This document shows positions 54,782 to 63,645 of a stretch of DNA of 64,000 nt, in pieces. Numbering within the stretch: the stretch's first letter is position 1; each line of letters opens with the position of its first letter. The notes under the pieces were generated by a model. It was given only the letters and a program-made list of their open reading frames with translations. It did no database searches and was not told the DNA's origin. This DNA is from an uncultured Lachnospiraceae bacterium (lineage in GTDB: Bacteria > Bacillota > Clostridia > Lachnospirales > Lachnospiraceae). Position numbers and translations under genes: made by a program. The stretch is taken from positions 62,001 through 126,000 of the forward strand of contig CATOOV010000001.1 of assembly GCA_951801955.1 (NCBI GenBank), given 5' to 3'.

Positions 54782-56249
54782 AGCAAAATTGTCAATAGAA
54801 AAACTTGATAGGATCGCAAGAGAATCAATTGAGGAGCGGACAGACCGGGTTGCAAGGCAAACGGCAGGGGAGTGGGCTGACCGTGACGCAAGGCAAGTAT
54901 CTGGAGAGAAAAAAATTCGAGCTGCAAGGCAAGGAACCGGAGAAAGGACAGATAACAAAAGGCAGACAGTCAAAGATAAATCTGATAGAGCAACGGGACA
55001 GGCTGTGGGAAAACGACCAGGTACAACAAAAAAACACACAAAATCAAAAAAAATCAGCAGAAAGAAGAGAAATCAAGAATATGGTGTTCGGCACCATGGG
55101 CGCCTTATTTTCTTTATGGCATCCAGCACCATTCTAGAATGTGGGCTAACCGGATGGATCCATAAACAAAGTTTGGATCAAATATGGGTGTTATTGTTTT
55201 TTGGATTTTTTTATTCGGTGATATTTTTTGCTGGATTAGAGCTGTATCGGATTCAGCAGGATTGGTTTTATGAAAAGATCCAAGATTACAAAAGATTTAC
55301 GCTTTGTTATATTGTATCCTCCGCGGCGGCGGTATTGTTTTTATTCTTTCCTTCGTTTTCAAAGCCGATCTTTCTTCTTAGCATGGCAATAACAGCGGCT
55401 ACCACCCCATTTTTGGGGATGGCGATGGGAATATTTCATGGAATCCTGTATACAATATGCGGGCAGGAAAATATTTATGTGCTGTTATGTAACTTGATGC
55501 TGGTATTATGCGGCTGTATTGCAATCCAATTTTTGAAAAAAGAAAAATATTACCGCTGGGGGTTATTGTTAATCTTCCAATTTACCTTCGGCAATGTCAT
55601 GATTTTTTCCTATCTTCAGACTGGTCAATTAGAATGGAATGTGTTAAGCTATGGATTGTGCAATGGAATTGTATCCGCAGTGGGAGCACATTTCTTATAC
55701 CAGGCAGTTTTGCCATGGCTGCATGTGCCGAAAAAAGTACAGATAGAAAGAGTCTTGTCTGAGAAATTTTCTTTGGTACAGGCAATTAAGCGGTTTTCGA
55801 CAGCAGATTATAATCATGCGAGGAAAGTGTCTGAAATTGCTGGCAATTGTGCAAGGATTATTGATGCTGACCCCTATATTGCCGCGGCAGGAGGATTCTA
55901 TTACCGTCTGGGAAGGATGGAGGGAGAGCCTTATGTGGAGAGAGGAGTGGCATTGGCAAAAAGCAACTATCTTCCCAGAGAAGTAATAGATATTTTAAAA
56001 GAATATAATGGAGAAAAACGTATGCCTTCTACCGTGGAATCTGCCATTGTACATATCGTGGACAGTGTAGTGGCAAAATTTGATGTGCTGGACAAGGCGA
56101 CCCTTTCCAGTTCATGGAATCAGGATGTTATTGTGTATCAGACACTGAATGAAAATTCTGCCGCCGGGCTTTATGATAAAGCAGGTTTCAGTATGAATAT
56201 GTTTCTTAAAATCAGGGATTATCTTTTGAAGGAGGCGAAAAAGTTTTGA
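54681..56249 (+). CDS. PgpH/YqfF-like membrane protein with a degenerate HD domain
   Basis: A 522-residue protein in the position of yqfF (pgpH), between phoH and ybeY. A charged low-complexity N-terminus (1-135) is followed by about six or seven membrane helices (140-345) and an HD-like domain (355-510). Compared with PgpH (about 711 residues) it lacks the extracellular HDED domain. The expected metal-binding HD, usually in YYHDIGK, reads YYRLGRM near 407. The later HH(G) motif reads EYNGEKR. Of the usual ligands only one His (YNHARKV) and one Asp (VHIVDSVVA) remain. It is unlikely to hydrolyse c-di-AMP. The start overlaps phoH by 101 bp; no later Met exists before the first helix. Confidence 0.8.
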   Translation: MKNMKNMRKKKAGTSTGERTGKQTGKQTGAKADKAKLSIEKLDRIARESIEERTDRVARQTAGEWADRDARQVSGEKKIRAARQGTGERTDNKRQTVKDKSDRATGQAVGKRPGTTKKHTKSKKISRKKRNQEYGVRHHGRLIFFMASSTILECGLTGWIHKQSLDQIWVLLFFGFFYSVIFFAGLELYRIQQDWFYEKIQDYKRFTLCYIVSSAAAVLFLFFPSFSKPIFLLSMAITAATTPFLGMAMGIFHGILYTICGQENIYVLLCNLMLVLCGCIAIQFLKKEKYYRWGLLLIFQFTFGNVMIFSYLQTGQLEWNVLSYGLCNGIVSAVGAHFLYQAVLPWLHVPKKVQIERVLSEKFSLVQAIKRFSTADYNHARKVSEIAGNCARIIDADPYIAAAGGFYYRLGRMEGEPYVERGVALAKSNYLPREVIDILKEYNGEKRMPSTVESAIVHIVDSVVAKFDVLDKATLSSSWNQDVIVYQTLNENSAAGLYDKAGFSMNMFLKIRDYLLKEAKKF

Positions 56250-56740
56250 CCCTTACAGTGGAGGAAGAGGTAAAAATATCCTTTGGCTTTGACCATAAGA
56301 AATTGGCAGAGGAAGTAATAAATGCTGCTTTAGAGCAGGAAAATTTTCCTTTTGAGGCAGAGGTAAACTTATTTTTGGTATCTTTAGAAGAAATCCAAAA
56401 AATGAATCAGGAATATCGTAAAATGGACCGCCCGACAGATGTATTGTCTTTTCCCATGATCGAATATGACATTCCGGGAGATTTTAAAAGGATCGAACAG
56501 GATGAAGATAATTTTAACCCAGATACAGGGGAAGCACTTCTTGGAGATATTGTGTTGTGTATGGACAAAGTTAAGGAGCAGGCAAAGAGCCTGGGGCACA
56601 GTGAGAAGAGGGAATATGCATTTCTCATTTTACACAGTATGTTACACTTGTTTGGATATGACCATATGACACCAGAGGAAAGTGCAGTGATGGAAGATAA
56701 GCAGCACCGAATTCTGGAGCAGATGGGAATTTTAAGATAA
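56246..56740 (+). CDS. ybeY: Endoribonuclease YbeY (rRNA maturation factor)
   Basis: A 164-residue protein with the zinc motif H-x3-H-x5-H in LHSMLHLFGYDHMTPEE (about 128-140). The family block RPTDVLSFPMIEY (about 58) precedes it, and GDIVLCMDKV (about 98) lies between. It is a metal-dependent RNase for 16S rRNA 3' maturation and ribosome quality control. It begins at TTG overlapping the preceding stop by 4 bp, with AAGGAGG upstream. Order and overlap match the classical phoH-yqfF-ybeY operon. Confidence 0.95.
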   Translation: MTLTVEEEVKISFGFDHKKLAEEVINAALEQENFPFEAEVNLFLVSLEEIQKMNQEYRKMDRPTDVLSFPMIEYDIPGDFKRIEQDEDNFNPDTGEALLGDIVLCMDKVKEQAKSLGHSEKREYAFLILHSMLHLFGYDHMTPEESAVMEDKQHRILEQMGILR

Positions 56741-56767
56741 AAATAGACAAAATTTGGAGGTATTATC

Positions 56768-57928
56768 ATGAGAAAACGTATTATATACCTGCTGCTTGCA
56801 GTATGTGTGCTTAGCACGTCTGTAGGCTGCGCCAAGCAGAAGAAGCAGGAGCCAGAGGCGACGGTACAAGAAGCCCCGGAAGCGGTCGAAAAAAATGAAC
56901 CTGAAGAACCAAAAGAGAAACCCCAGGAGGAGGAACCAGAGGAGGCAGAACCCACCCATGAAGGAGAGGCAAAAAGTTACCTTACAGGTGAATGGATTGA
57001 TGAAGAACTGGCAAAAAAGAGACCTTTTGCAGTTATGATTGGAAATACGGCGGACGCATTGCCTCAGTTTGGTGTGTCGAATGCAGATGTGATTTATGAG
57101 GTTCCCGTGGAAGGCTCTTATACTCGTATGATGGCAATTTTCCAAGATTACAGTGGTATGGATAAAATTGGTTCCGTGCGTAGCTGCCGCCACTATTTTA
57201 TATATTTTGCCAAAGAATTTGATGCTATTTACAGCCATTATGGACAAGCAATTTATGCAGAACCAATCTTGGCACAAGACGATGTGCACAATTTAAGCGG
57301 TATGGATTCGGATATTGAACCGATTATGTTTTACCGAGACATGAATCGAAAGTCCCCACACAATGCATTTATCAGCTCAGATGGTATTGTGGCAGGTATT
57401 GAAAAAAAGGGATACCGTACAGAAATTTCTGATACCTACAGCGGACATTATCAATTTGCGGAGGATGATACCCAGGTGCAGCTTCAAGGAGAAGAAGCTT
57501 TGGTTGTAAGTCCTGGTTATTTTGTAAACAAACCCTGGTTTGTCTATAATAGCAAAGATGGACTGTATTACCGTTATGAGTTTGGTGACAAGCAAATAGA
57601 CGGTGCCAATGACAAACAACTTGCTGTGAAAAATATTTTAATTCAGTATTGTGATTGGTCATATAAAGATGAAAATGGATATTTGGATATCAATACAACT
57701 TCTGGTGGGGATGGATATTACATCACCAATGGTAAAATGGAAAAAGTAACTTGGACGAAGGCAAATGAAAACTCACCTGCACGTTATTTTGATGAATCCG
57801 GCAATGAAATTACCATTAATCAGGGAAAAACCTGGGTATGTGTGGTGCGCAACAAATATAAAGACCGTTTTGGAGTTTATGCAACAGAAAAAGAGTTATC
57901 CACGGCAAGAGAAACAGAGACAGAATAG
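56768..57928 (+). CDS. DUF3048 lipoprotein (YerB-like)
   Basis: A 386-residue protein. The signal ends in a lipobox (STSVGC, Cys near residue 21), followed by a Glu/Pro-rich linker (about 25-75). The N-terminal DUF3048 part is clear: KKRPFAVMIGNTADALPQFGVSNADVIYE-like arrangement, EGSYTRMMAIFQ, and KIGSVRSCRHYFIYFAKEFDAI. The C-terminal half has NTTSGGDGYYITNGK and KTWVCVV. Family function unknown; anchored outside the membrane. It follows ybeY by 27 bp, and the ribosome site is TTGGAGG. Confidence 0.88.
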   Translation: MRKRIIYLLLAVCVLSTSVGCAKQKKQEPEATVQEAPEAVEKNEPEEPKEKPQEEEPEEAEPTHEGEAKSYLTGEWIDEELAKKRPFAVMIGNTADALPQFGVSNADVIYEVPVEGSYTRMMAIFQDYSGMDKIGSVRSCRHYFIYFAKEFDAIYSHYGQAIYAEPILAQDDVHNLSGMDSDIEPIMFYRDMNRKSPHNAFISSDGIVAGIEKKGYRTEISDTYSGHYQFAEDDTQVQLQGEEALVVSPGYFVNKPWFVYNSKDGLYYRYEFGDKQIDGANDKQLAVKNILIQYCDWSYKDENGYLDINTTSGGDGYYITNGKMEKVTWTKANENSPARYFDESGNEITINQGKTWVCVVRNKYKDRFGVYATEKELSTARETETE

Positions 57929-57952
57929 TAATAAGTTTTTTGAGGGATTTCT

Positions 57953-59608
57953 ATGAGTAAAAAGAGAAAAAGCGAATCCAATTTTCTGGTACAAGGTTCT
58001 ATTTTGGCAGTTGCTTCCATTATCAGCCGAATTATAGGATTGTTGTACCGGATTCCCTTAAAATCAATTATTGGTGATATTGGAAATGATTATTACGGTA
58101 CGGCTATGGAGATTTACAGTATCTTGCTGTTGATTTCTTCTTATAGCCTTCCAGTAGCTGTATCTAAATTGGTATCGGCAAGATTGGCAAAAGGGCAGAG
58201 GAAAAATGCATACCGTATTTTTAAAGGGGCTCTCTTGTTTGCTCTGGTTTCAGGAACGGCAGCGGGGCTGATTGTGTATTTTGGGGCAGGGTTTATCACG
58301 ACTTATGTGGTAAATACCCCCTTAAGTATTTTTGCCTTGGAAGTACTGTCCCCTACGCTGTTAGTAGTGGCAGTAGTAGGTGTAATCCGGGGGTTTTTCC
58401 AGGGAATGGGAACTATGATGCCCAGTGCTTTTTCTCAGTTAGTGGAACAGATTGTGAATGCTGTTGTCAGCGTGGTATCTGCATATATGCTGTACCAGCG
58501 CGGAGCAAAAATTGGTGCAGTCCTTGGGAATCCTGCTACTTATGCTGAGGCATACGGCGCTGCCGGAGGTACATTTGGTACATTTTTGGGTTCCATTGCA
58601 GCGTTAGTAATTACTTTGCTTGTATTTTTTGTATATCGTCCAGTATTTCAGCAGATGATTTCAAAAGATAAGGGAAAGAATGTTGAGAGTTATGGCAGGA
58701 TTTTCAGTATTTTGCTCCTAACAATTTTACCGGTGCTTCTTAGTACTACGATATATAATATCACTTCCTTTTTGGATACCAGCGTATTTAAGCAGATTGC
58801 AGCTTCCCAGGGATACAAGGCAAAAGATTACAGTGTTATGTGGGGGGTATATGTTGGAGAATATAAGGTATTGACGAATGTACCAATTGCAATTGCATCA
58901 TCCATAGCTGCTTCCAGCGTTCCCAGCTTGTCCACCGCATTTGCAGCAAAAGATATCCCACAGGTAAAACGGAAAGTGGCATATTCGATACGTTTTATTA
59001 TGATGATTGCCATTCCATGCGCTGTTGGCATGGGTGTGCTTGCTTCCCCGATTCTTCAGCTTTTATTTCAAGACGACCGGGAAATGCCGGAACGGATGAT
59101 GCAGATTGGTGCAGTTTCCATTATTTTCTATTCTCTTTCTACCTTGAGCAATGGCATTCTGCAAGGAATCAACCGAATGAATGTCCCTGTAAAAAATGCA
59201 GTTATTACATTGATATTACATATGGGGGTTTTGGTAGCTCTGATGTATGGTTTAAATTGGAATATTTACGCTGTGGTGTGTGCTAACACATTCTTTTCCT
59301 TTATGATGTGTATTTTAAACGGGCTGGCAATTCACAAATATCTTCGATATCATCAGGAGGTACTGCGAACGTTTGTAATTCCAGGGATCTGTGCGGCAGT
59401 TATGGGTGGAGTCGTGTATGGGGTATATTATTTTGTGATGAATACATCTAAAATCAATGCCCTTGCAACCATTGTCTCCATTGTATCAGGAGTCTGTGTC
59501 TATGGGGTGCTGTTATTGTTATTGCGCGGATTGCGAGAAAAGGAATTGCGTAGCTTCCCTATGGGAAGCCTGATTATTAAAATCGCAAAGAAACTGCATT
59601 TGATGTGA
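57953..59608 (+). CDS. Polysaccharide/lipid flippase (MVF/SpoVB-type)
   Basis: A 551-residue polytopic protein with about fourteen membrane helices. The start (SNFLVQGSILAVASIISRIIGLLYRIPL) and the signature with GNDYYGTAMEIYSILLLISS resemble the SpoVB/MurJ-like exporter family of Clostridia. Such proteins flip lipid-linked sugars or lipid II; SpoVB works in spore cortex formation. The neighbourhood of sporulation genes makes a cortex role possible. It starts 24 bp after the DUF3048 gene. Two terminator-like hairpins follow. Confidence 0.87.
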   Translation: MSKKRKSESNFLVQGSILAVASIISRIIGLLYRIPLKSIIGDIGNDYYGTAMEIYSILLLISSYSLPVAVSKLVSARLAKGQRKNAYRIFKGALLFALVSGTAAGLIVYFGAGFITTYVVNTPLSIFALEVLSPTLLVVAVVGVIRGFFQGMGTMMPSAFSQLVEQIVNAVVSVVSAYMLYQRGAKIGAVLGNPATYAEAYGAAGGTFGTFLGSIAALVITLLVFFVYRPVFQQMISKDKGKNVESYGRIFSILLLTILPVLLSTTIYNITSFLDTSVFKQIAASQGYKAKDYSVMWGVYVGEYKVLTNVPIAIASSIAASSVPSLSTAFAAKDIPQVKRKVAYSIRFIMMIAIPCAVGMGVLASPILQLLFQDDREMPERMMQIGAVSIIFYSLSTLSNGILQGINRMNVPVKNAVITLILHMGVLVALMYGLNWNIYAVVCANTFFSFMMCILNGLAIHKYLRYHQEVLRTFVIPGICAAVMGGVVYGVYYFVMNTSKINALATIVSIVSGVCVYGVLLLLLRGLREKELRSFPMGSLIIKIAKKLHLM

Positions 59609-59621
59609 TTAAAAGACTTAA

Positions 59622-59658
59622 AACATTGTAAGATTCTCTGAAGCGAGCCTACAATGTT
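59622..59658 (+). terminator. Hairpin after the flippase gene
   Basis: AACATTGTA pairs with TACAATGTT (9 bp, 19-nt loop). No T-tract; a second, stronger hairpin follows. Confidence 0.5.
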
Positions 59659-59674
59659 ACTAATTACAGAAATG

Positions 59675-59717
59675 AGAAGGGTATGATGCCAGATAGTAAT
59701 TTGTACCCTTCTTTTTT
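59675..59717 (+). terminator. Terminator of the flippase operon
   Basis: AGAAGGGTA pairs with TACCCTTCT and is followed by TTTTT. Confidence 0.8.
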
Positions 59718-59902
59718 GTATAGCAAGTTTTGGGGGTCAAATAATAACTGGACTATTTATACAAAAAACGTGGAAAATCCACAGGAATCTTTGTAAAAAA
59801 TGACTTGTCAGATACAATATAATTGACAAAACTTGTAAAAGTGTTAAAATAAATTTTAGAATTAAAATAGTTCTAATATGTATTTAATAATTAAGGAGTA
59901 TT

Positions 59903-59980
59903 ATGACAAAAAATGCCAAGTATATTTTAGATATTATCAACAATTCAAAAGATCATTTAACAACAGAACAAATGATTTGA
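59903..59980 (+). pseudogene. Truncated Fur-like regulator start
   Basis: A TAAGGAG ribosome site and ATG open MTKNAKYILDIINN then SKDHLTTEQMI and a stop. This reads like the first winged-helix segment of a Fur/PerR protein (ILDIINNSKDHLTAEQIY type). The rest is missing. No other gene is visible between 59718 and 60090. Confidence 0.45.
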
Positions 59981-60153
59981 AAATAAGTTATATTTGTCCC
60001 GAATGTTTGAGTCGAAATAAAGAACTAGAAAAAATAAATGATTCTTAGGACTATTGCACGGGTACAGAAAAATTCATACGTTTTGCATATGTGTCTACCC
60101 TGCTGCAAACGCACATGAGCATTCTTGGACTATTTGAAAGGACAGAGGATATT

Positions 60154-61587
60154 ATGATATTAGGAAAAAAAGATTCAAATGCTGCCATAGAATCTATTTC
60201 CAAATTGGTAGATATGCCATATAAGCCCGCAAATGGGGAATTAAATAACATCCATCAGCGTTTGATGAATGGCAGGAAAGAATTTGAACAAGCTGTGACA
60301 AAAACGATGGATGCAGTGATACATATGAGTTCTATGGATTTGACATTGGAAACAAATGTTGCCACTGTGGAACAGATTAACACTTCAATTTCGGATGCTG
60401 TAGAAAATATCAGTGAGTCGGCTGACCTTACAGCAAATATTGCTTCTGAAGTTTCCAAAGCACATGAAAATCTGACAACAGCAATCATCAATGTTTCTGA
60501 TGAATCGGCAAATATAATGGAAGAAATCCATCAGTGCGAGAAAGAACTTACCTCTATTTCAGGACTTTCTTCTACTGCTATTTCTACCGCAAGGGATATG
60601 AAAGAGGATATCTATGGATTACTTGAGATTATCCAAAAAATGAATGAGGCAGTGGGAGCTGTTAATGCAATTTCTACCCAAACAAATCTCTTGGCATTAA
60701 ATGCATCAATCGAAGCGGCGCGTGCCGGGGAGGCGGGAAGGGGTTTTTCAGTTGTGGCAGAAGAAATCCGTAAACTTGCAGATGAAACAAAATCTTTGAC
60801 AGGAAGAATGGGAGCTTTTTTGAATAGTATTCAAGAGGCTTCAAAGAAAAGTTCTGAAAGTGTAGATACAACTGTATCTGAATTAGAACATATCAATAAC
60901 AATATTCAAAATGTATGGAAGATTACCGGCAATAACCGGACGAGCATGAACCATATTACAGATTCTGTCTCTTCATTGGCTGCTGTCAGTGAGGAGGTCA
61001 GCAGTTCTATGAATGAGCTGGATACACAGATGCAGCATGTCAACGGACAATGCCAGTCATTGAAAGAAGATACTGAGTCGCTTGCAATTTCCAGCCATTC
61101 AATTGCAGAAATTGTAGAACCCTCGAAAGAAATTGAAAAACATTTGGATGAGTCAACTAAAATTATGGGAACTATGGCACAAGATGCATTTTATATGCTG
61201 GATAACCAGGTTATCATAAATTGTCTGAACAATGCAATTAGTACACATCATAATTGGCTTGGCACTTTGAAAGAAATTGCACAGACTGGAAAATTAAAAG
61301 TATTGCAGACAGACCATGCAAAATGTGGTCTTGGTCATTTCTATTATGCTTTTAAGCCTTTAAATCCAAAAATTTCAGAAATTTGGAATACTCTTGGTGA
61401 TAAGCACAAAACATTCCATTTATATGGTACAGAAATGATCTCTGCTGTCCGTGCTGGACGCACGGAGGAATTACAGCAAATATATGAAAAAGCAGAAGTA
61501 TGTTCCAAAGATTTGATATCAGATTTTCATACCATCATACAAATCATTGAGTCATTGACAAAAGATCAGGTCAGAATTTTTGAATAA
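60154..61587 (+). CDS. Cytosolic chemoreceptor with C-terminal CZB zinc-binding domain
   Basis: A 477-residue receptor without membrane helices. A coiled-coil region (about 20-150) leads to the signalling hairpin [21 protein letters not shown] (about 170-190) with [22 protein letters not shown]. After the second helical arm lies a CZB domain (about 365-450). Its zinc pattern is visible: the first His near [25 protein letters not shown] with the Cys-Gly-Leu-Gly core, then a [10 protein letters not shown] pair. CZB domains bind zinc and sense zinc or oxidants such as hypochlorous acid. ATG 60154 is preferred because AAGGACAGAGG is upstream; a frame from GTG 60091 is open but lacks a ribosome site. 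Confidence 0.87.
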   Translation: MILGKKDSNAAIESISKLVDMPYKPANGELNNIHQRLMNGRKEFEQAVTKTMDAVIHMSSMDLTLETNVATVEQINTSISDAVENISESADLTANIASEVSKAHENLTTAIINVSDESANIMEEIHQCEKELTSISGLSSTAISTARDMKEDIYGLLEIIQKMNEAVGAVNAISTQTNLLALNASIEAARAGEAGRGFSVVAEEIRKLADETKSLTGRMGAFLNSIQEASKKSSESVDTTVSELEHINNNIQNVWKITGNNRTSMNHITDSVSSLAAVSEEVSSSMNELDTQMQHVNGQCQSLKEDTESLAISSHSIAEIVEPSKEIEKHLDESTKIMGTMAQDAFYMLDNQVIINCLNNAISTHHNWLGTLKEIAQTGKLKVLQTDHAKCGLGHFYYAFKPLNPKISEIWNTLGDKHKTFHLYGTEMISAVRAGRTEELQQIYEKAEVCSKDLISDFHTIIQIIESLTKDQVRIFE

Positions 61588-61629
61588 AATTGAAAAAATA
61601 GCAGATACTACCATAAAAAGGAGTTAGCA

Positions 61630-62037
61630 ATGAAAAAAACATGTAGTATCCGCTTATTGGTAGCTGGAGTTATTTTGACAGCTTTCGTCTGTGTTATTAT
61701 GGGATTCTTTTTTGGGACCCAGAAAAAATGGAAGACTTATGAAAAGCATATTGTTATGCTTGAGCAGGAAAACGACAATCTTTTGGCACAAAAAGAAAAA
61801 ATAGAAACAGAGAAAGAACTCGCAGAAAGTCTAAATGTAGTTGAGCCATATAAATATGTATTGCTGGCAGAAGAAGGATATGTTGCCGTTTACCGTTCCG
61901 ACAGAAAAACATTGTATGCCTCAACAGATATTCTTTTAGAAAACCTTCCAGAAGAATTACAACAGGAGATCCAGACAGGAAAATTAATTGGAAGTGAGGA
62001 ACAGCTTTATAATTTTCTTGAAAACTATTCCAGTTAA
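61630..62037 (+). CDS. Membrane-anchored protein with BofC-like C-terminal domain
   Basis: A 135-residue protein. A TM helix (about 8-28) is followed by a coiled coil (35-70) and a small domain, YVLLAEEGYVAVYRSDRKT then LPEELQQEIQTGKLIGSEEQLYNFLENYSS. The last block (LP...G....E.LY.FLE.Y.S) matches the BofC C-terminal domain, known from an intercompartmental sporulation checkpoint protein. Whether it has that role is uncertain since only this domain is shared. The ribosome site is AAAAGGAG. It is 42 bp after the receptor gene. Confidence 0.7.
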   Translation: MKKTCSIRLLVAGVILTAFVCVIMGFFFGTQKKWKTYEKHIVMLEQENDNLLAQKEKIETEKELAESLNVVEPYKYVLLAEEGYVAVYRSDRKTLYASTDILLENLPEELQQEIQTGKLIGSEEQLYNFLENYSS

Positions 62038-62134
62038 TGAAAAAATCCATGGAATCAATTGCGTTTGATGGGTTGTATATAGGCATATTAAGTCAAAAAA
62101 CCATATCTAAACCAAACAAAAGGGAAAAACAATT

Positions 62135-63412
62135 ATGAGCAGACGATTTGATGTAATTATTGTAGGGGCAGGTGCCTCTGGGCTTACTGCTGGCATTCAG
62201 GCGGCAAGAATGGGAGCACACGTTCTTATACTAGAACATATGGAGAAGGCTGGAAAGAAAATTTTAGCGACTGGGAATGGAAAATGCAATTTTACCAACG
62301 AAAAGCAGGGTATTGCCTATTATAATGGCAAGAACCCTGCCTTTGTATTGCCTGTTTTTCGCCAATTTGGCGTGACAGAGACATTACGGTTTTTTGAAGA
62401 GTTGGGAATTTATCCACAGAATTTAAGAGAAGGGTGTTATTATCCAGCCAGTGGACAAGCGGCGTCCATAGTAGAAGTGCTGTTGATGGAATGTAAACGG
62501 TTGGAGGTAAGAATTTTATATAATGTAGGGATCCGTGAGATCCGCCAGGAAGCGGAAGATTTTTCTTTTCACACCAAACAAGGGATTTTTGAAAGCAGGA
62601 GCTGCATTATTGCCACTGGCGGAAAAGCTGCAAAGAAAACTGGCAGTGATGGAAGTGGATTTTTATATGTTGCAAATTTGGGACATACTTTGACAGATAT
62701 GGTACCTGCACTTGTACAAATGCAGGGAAAACAGTCATTTTTGAAAGAGATTGCAGGAATTCGCGCAAAAGGAAAGATCACTCTTTACATAGAGAATCGA
62801 AAAGTTGCCCAAGATTGTGGTGAACTGCAGATGACAGAGTTTGGTGTTTCTGGAATTCCAGCTTTCCAGGTCAGCCGTTATGCCTCCTATGGTTTGCTTC
62901 AAGGGAAGAGACTTTTTGTGATTTTGAATTTTTTGCCTCAATTTTCCAAGAGGCAAACGGTAGATTTGATAAAAAAACGTTTTTTGACATATGGGAAGGG
63001 AAAAACAGCGGAACAGGCATTGGTAGGTTTATTTCCAAGAAAATTAATTTCTGTATTTTTAACGGAAGCCAATATCCCACTTGGAAAGAAGTCCCAAAAC
63101 TGCAGTGAAAAAGATCTTATCAACCTTGCACAAGTGATACAGTCCCTGCGAGTTGATATTATCGGAACCAAAGGTTTTGACAATGCCCAGGTAACGGCAG
63201 GCGGTATAGATACAGATGAAATCAATCCCACAACCATGGAATCCCGTTTCGTTCCAGGACTTTTTTTTGCTGGGGAAGTCGTTGATATTGATGGAATGTG
63301 TGGTGGTTATAACCTGCAGTGGGCATGGTCCAGTGGAACAGTTGCAGGAATTGCAGCGGTTCAAAGAATGGAAAAAGCAGAAAAAACTTTTCAAACGCAT
63401 GAAAGTCTTTAA
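62135..63412 (+). CDS. HI0933/YhiN-family FAD-dependent oxidoreductase
   Basis: A 425-residue flavoprotein. The dinucleotide-binding motif VGAGASGLTAGIQAARMG (about 11-28), the HI0933 block KAGKKILATGNGKCNFTN (about 41-58), ATGGKAAKKTGSDGSG (about 166) and a final GFDNAQVTAGGIDTDEI with FFAGEVVDIDGMCGGYNLQWAWSSG-type end identify the family. Its substrate is unknown. No SD is obvious beyond AAAAGGG, 10 nt upstream. It is followed after 233 bp by another flavoprotein gene. Confidence 0.9.
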   Translation: MSRRFDVIIVGAGASGLTAGIQAARMGAHVLILEHMEKAGKKILATGNGKCNFTNEKQGIAYYNGKNPAFVLPVFRQFGVTETLRFFEELGIYPQNLREGCYYPASGQAASIVEVLLMECKRLEVRILYNVGIREIRQEAEDFSFHTKQGIFESRSCIIATGGKAAKKTGSDGSGFLYVANLGHTLTDMVPALVQMQGKQSFLKEIAGIRAKGKITLYIENRKVAQDCGELQMTEFGVSGIPAFQVSRYASYGLLQGKRLFVILNFLPQFSKRQTVDLIKKRFLTYGKGKTAEQALVGLFPRKLISVFLTEANIPLGKKSQNCSEKDLINLAQVIQSLRVDIIGTKGFDNAQVTAGGIDTDEINPTTMESRFVPGLFFAGEVVDIDGMCGGYNLQWAWSSGTVAGIAAVQRMEKAEKTFQTHESL

Positions 63413-63645
63413 GCCTGAATAAAAAGCGGTATGTAATCGGTACAAATCCAGAAAAACATCTGGAGCAGATTATAAATTTATAAAAATTTATTAGTTGTAT
63501 GGGTTTGATTGATAAACACATTCGTGCGTTTGTCGTAAAGACATGTAGGAAATAACTTGTATAAATTCCAAAAAGTGATATAATCTGATATGTATGATCC
63601 GATACAACTTGAAAATTATGACACAAAATGGAGGGAAAGCGGATT

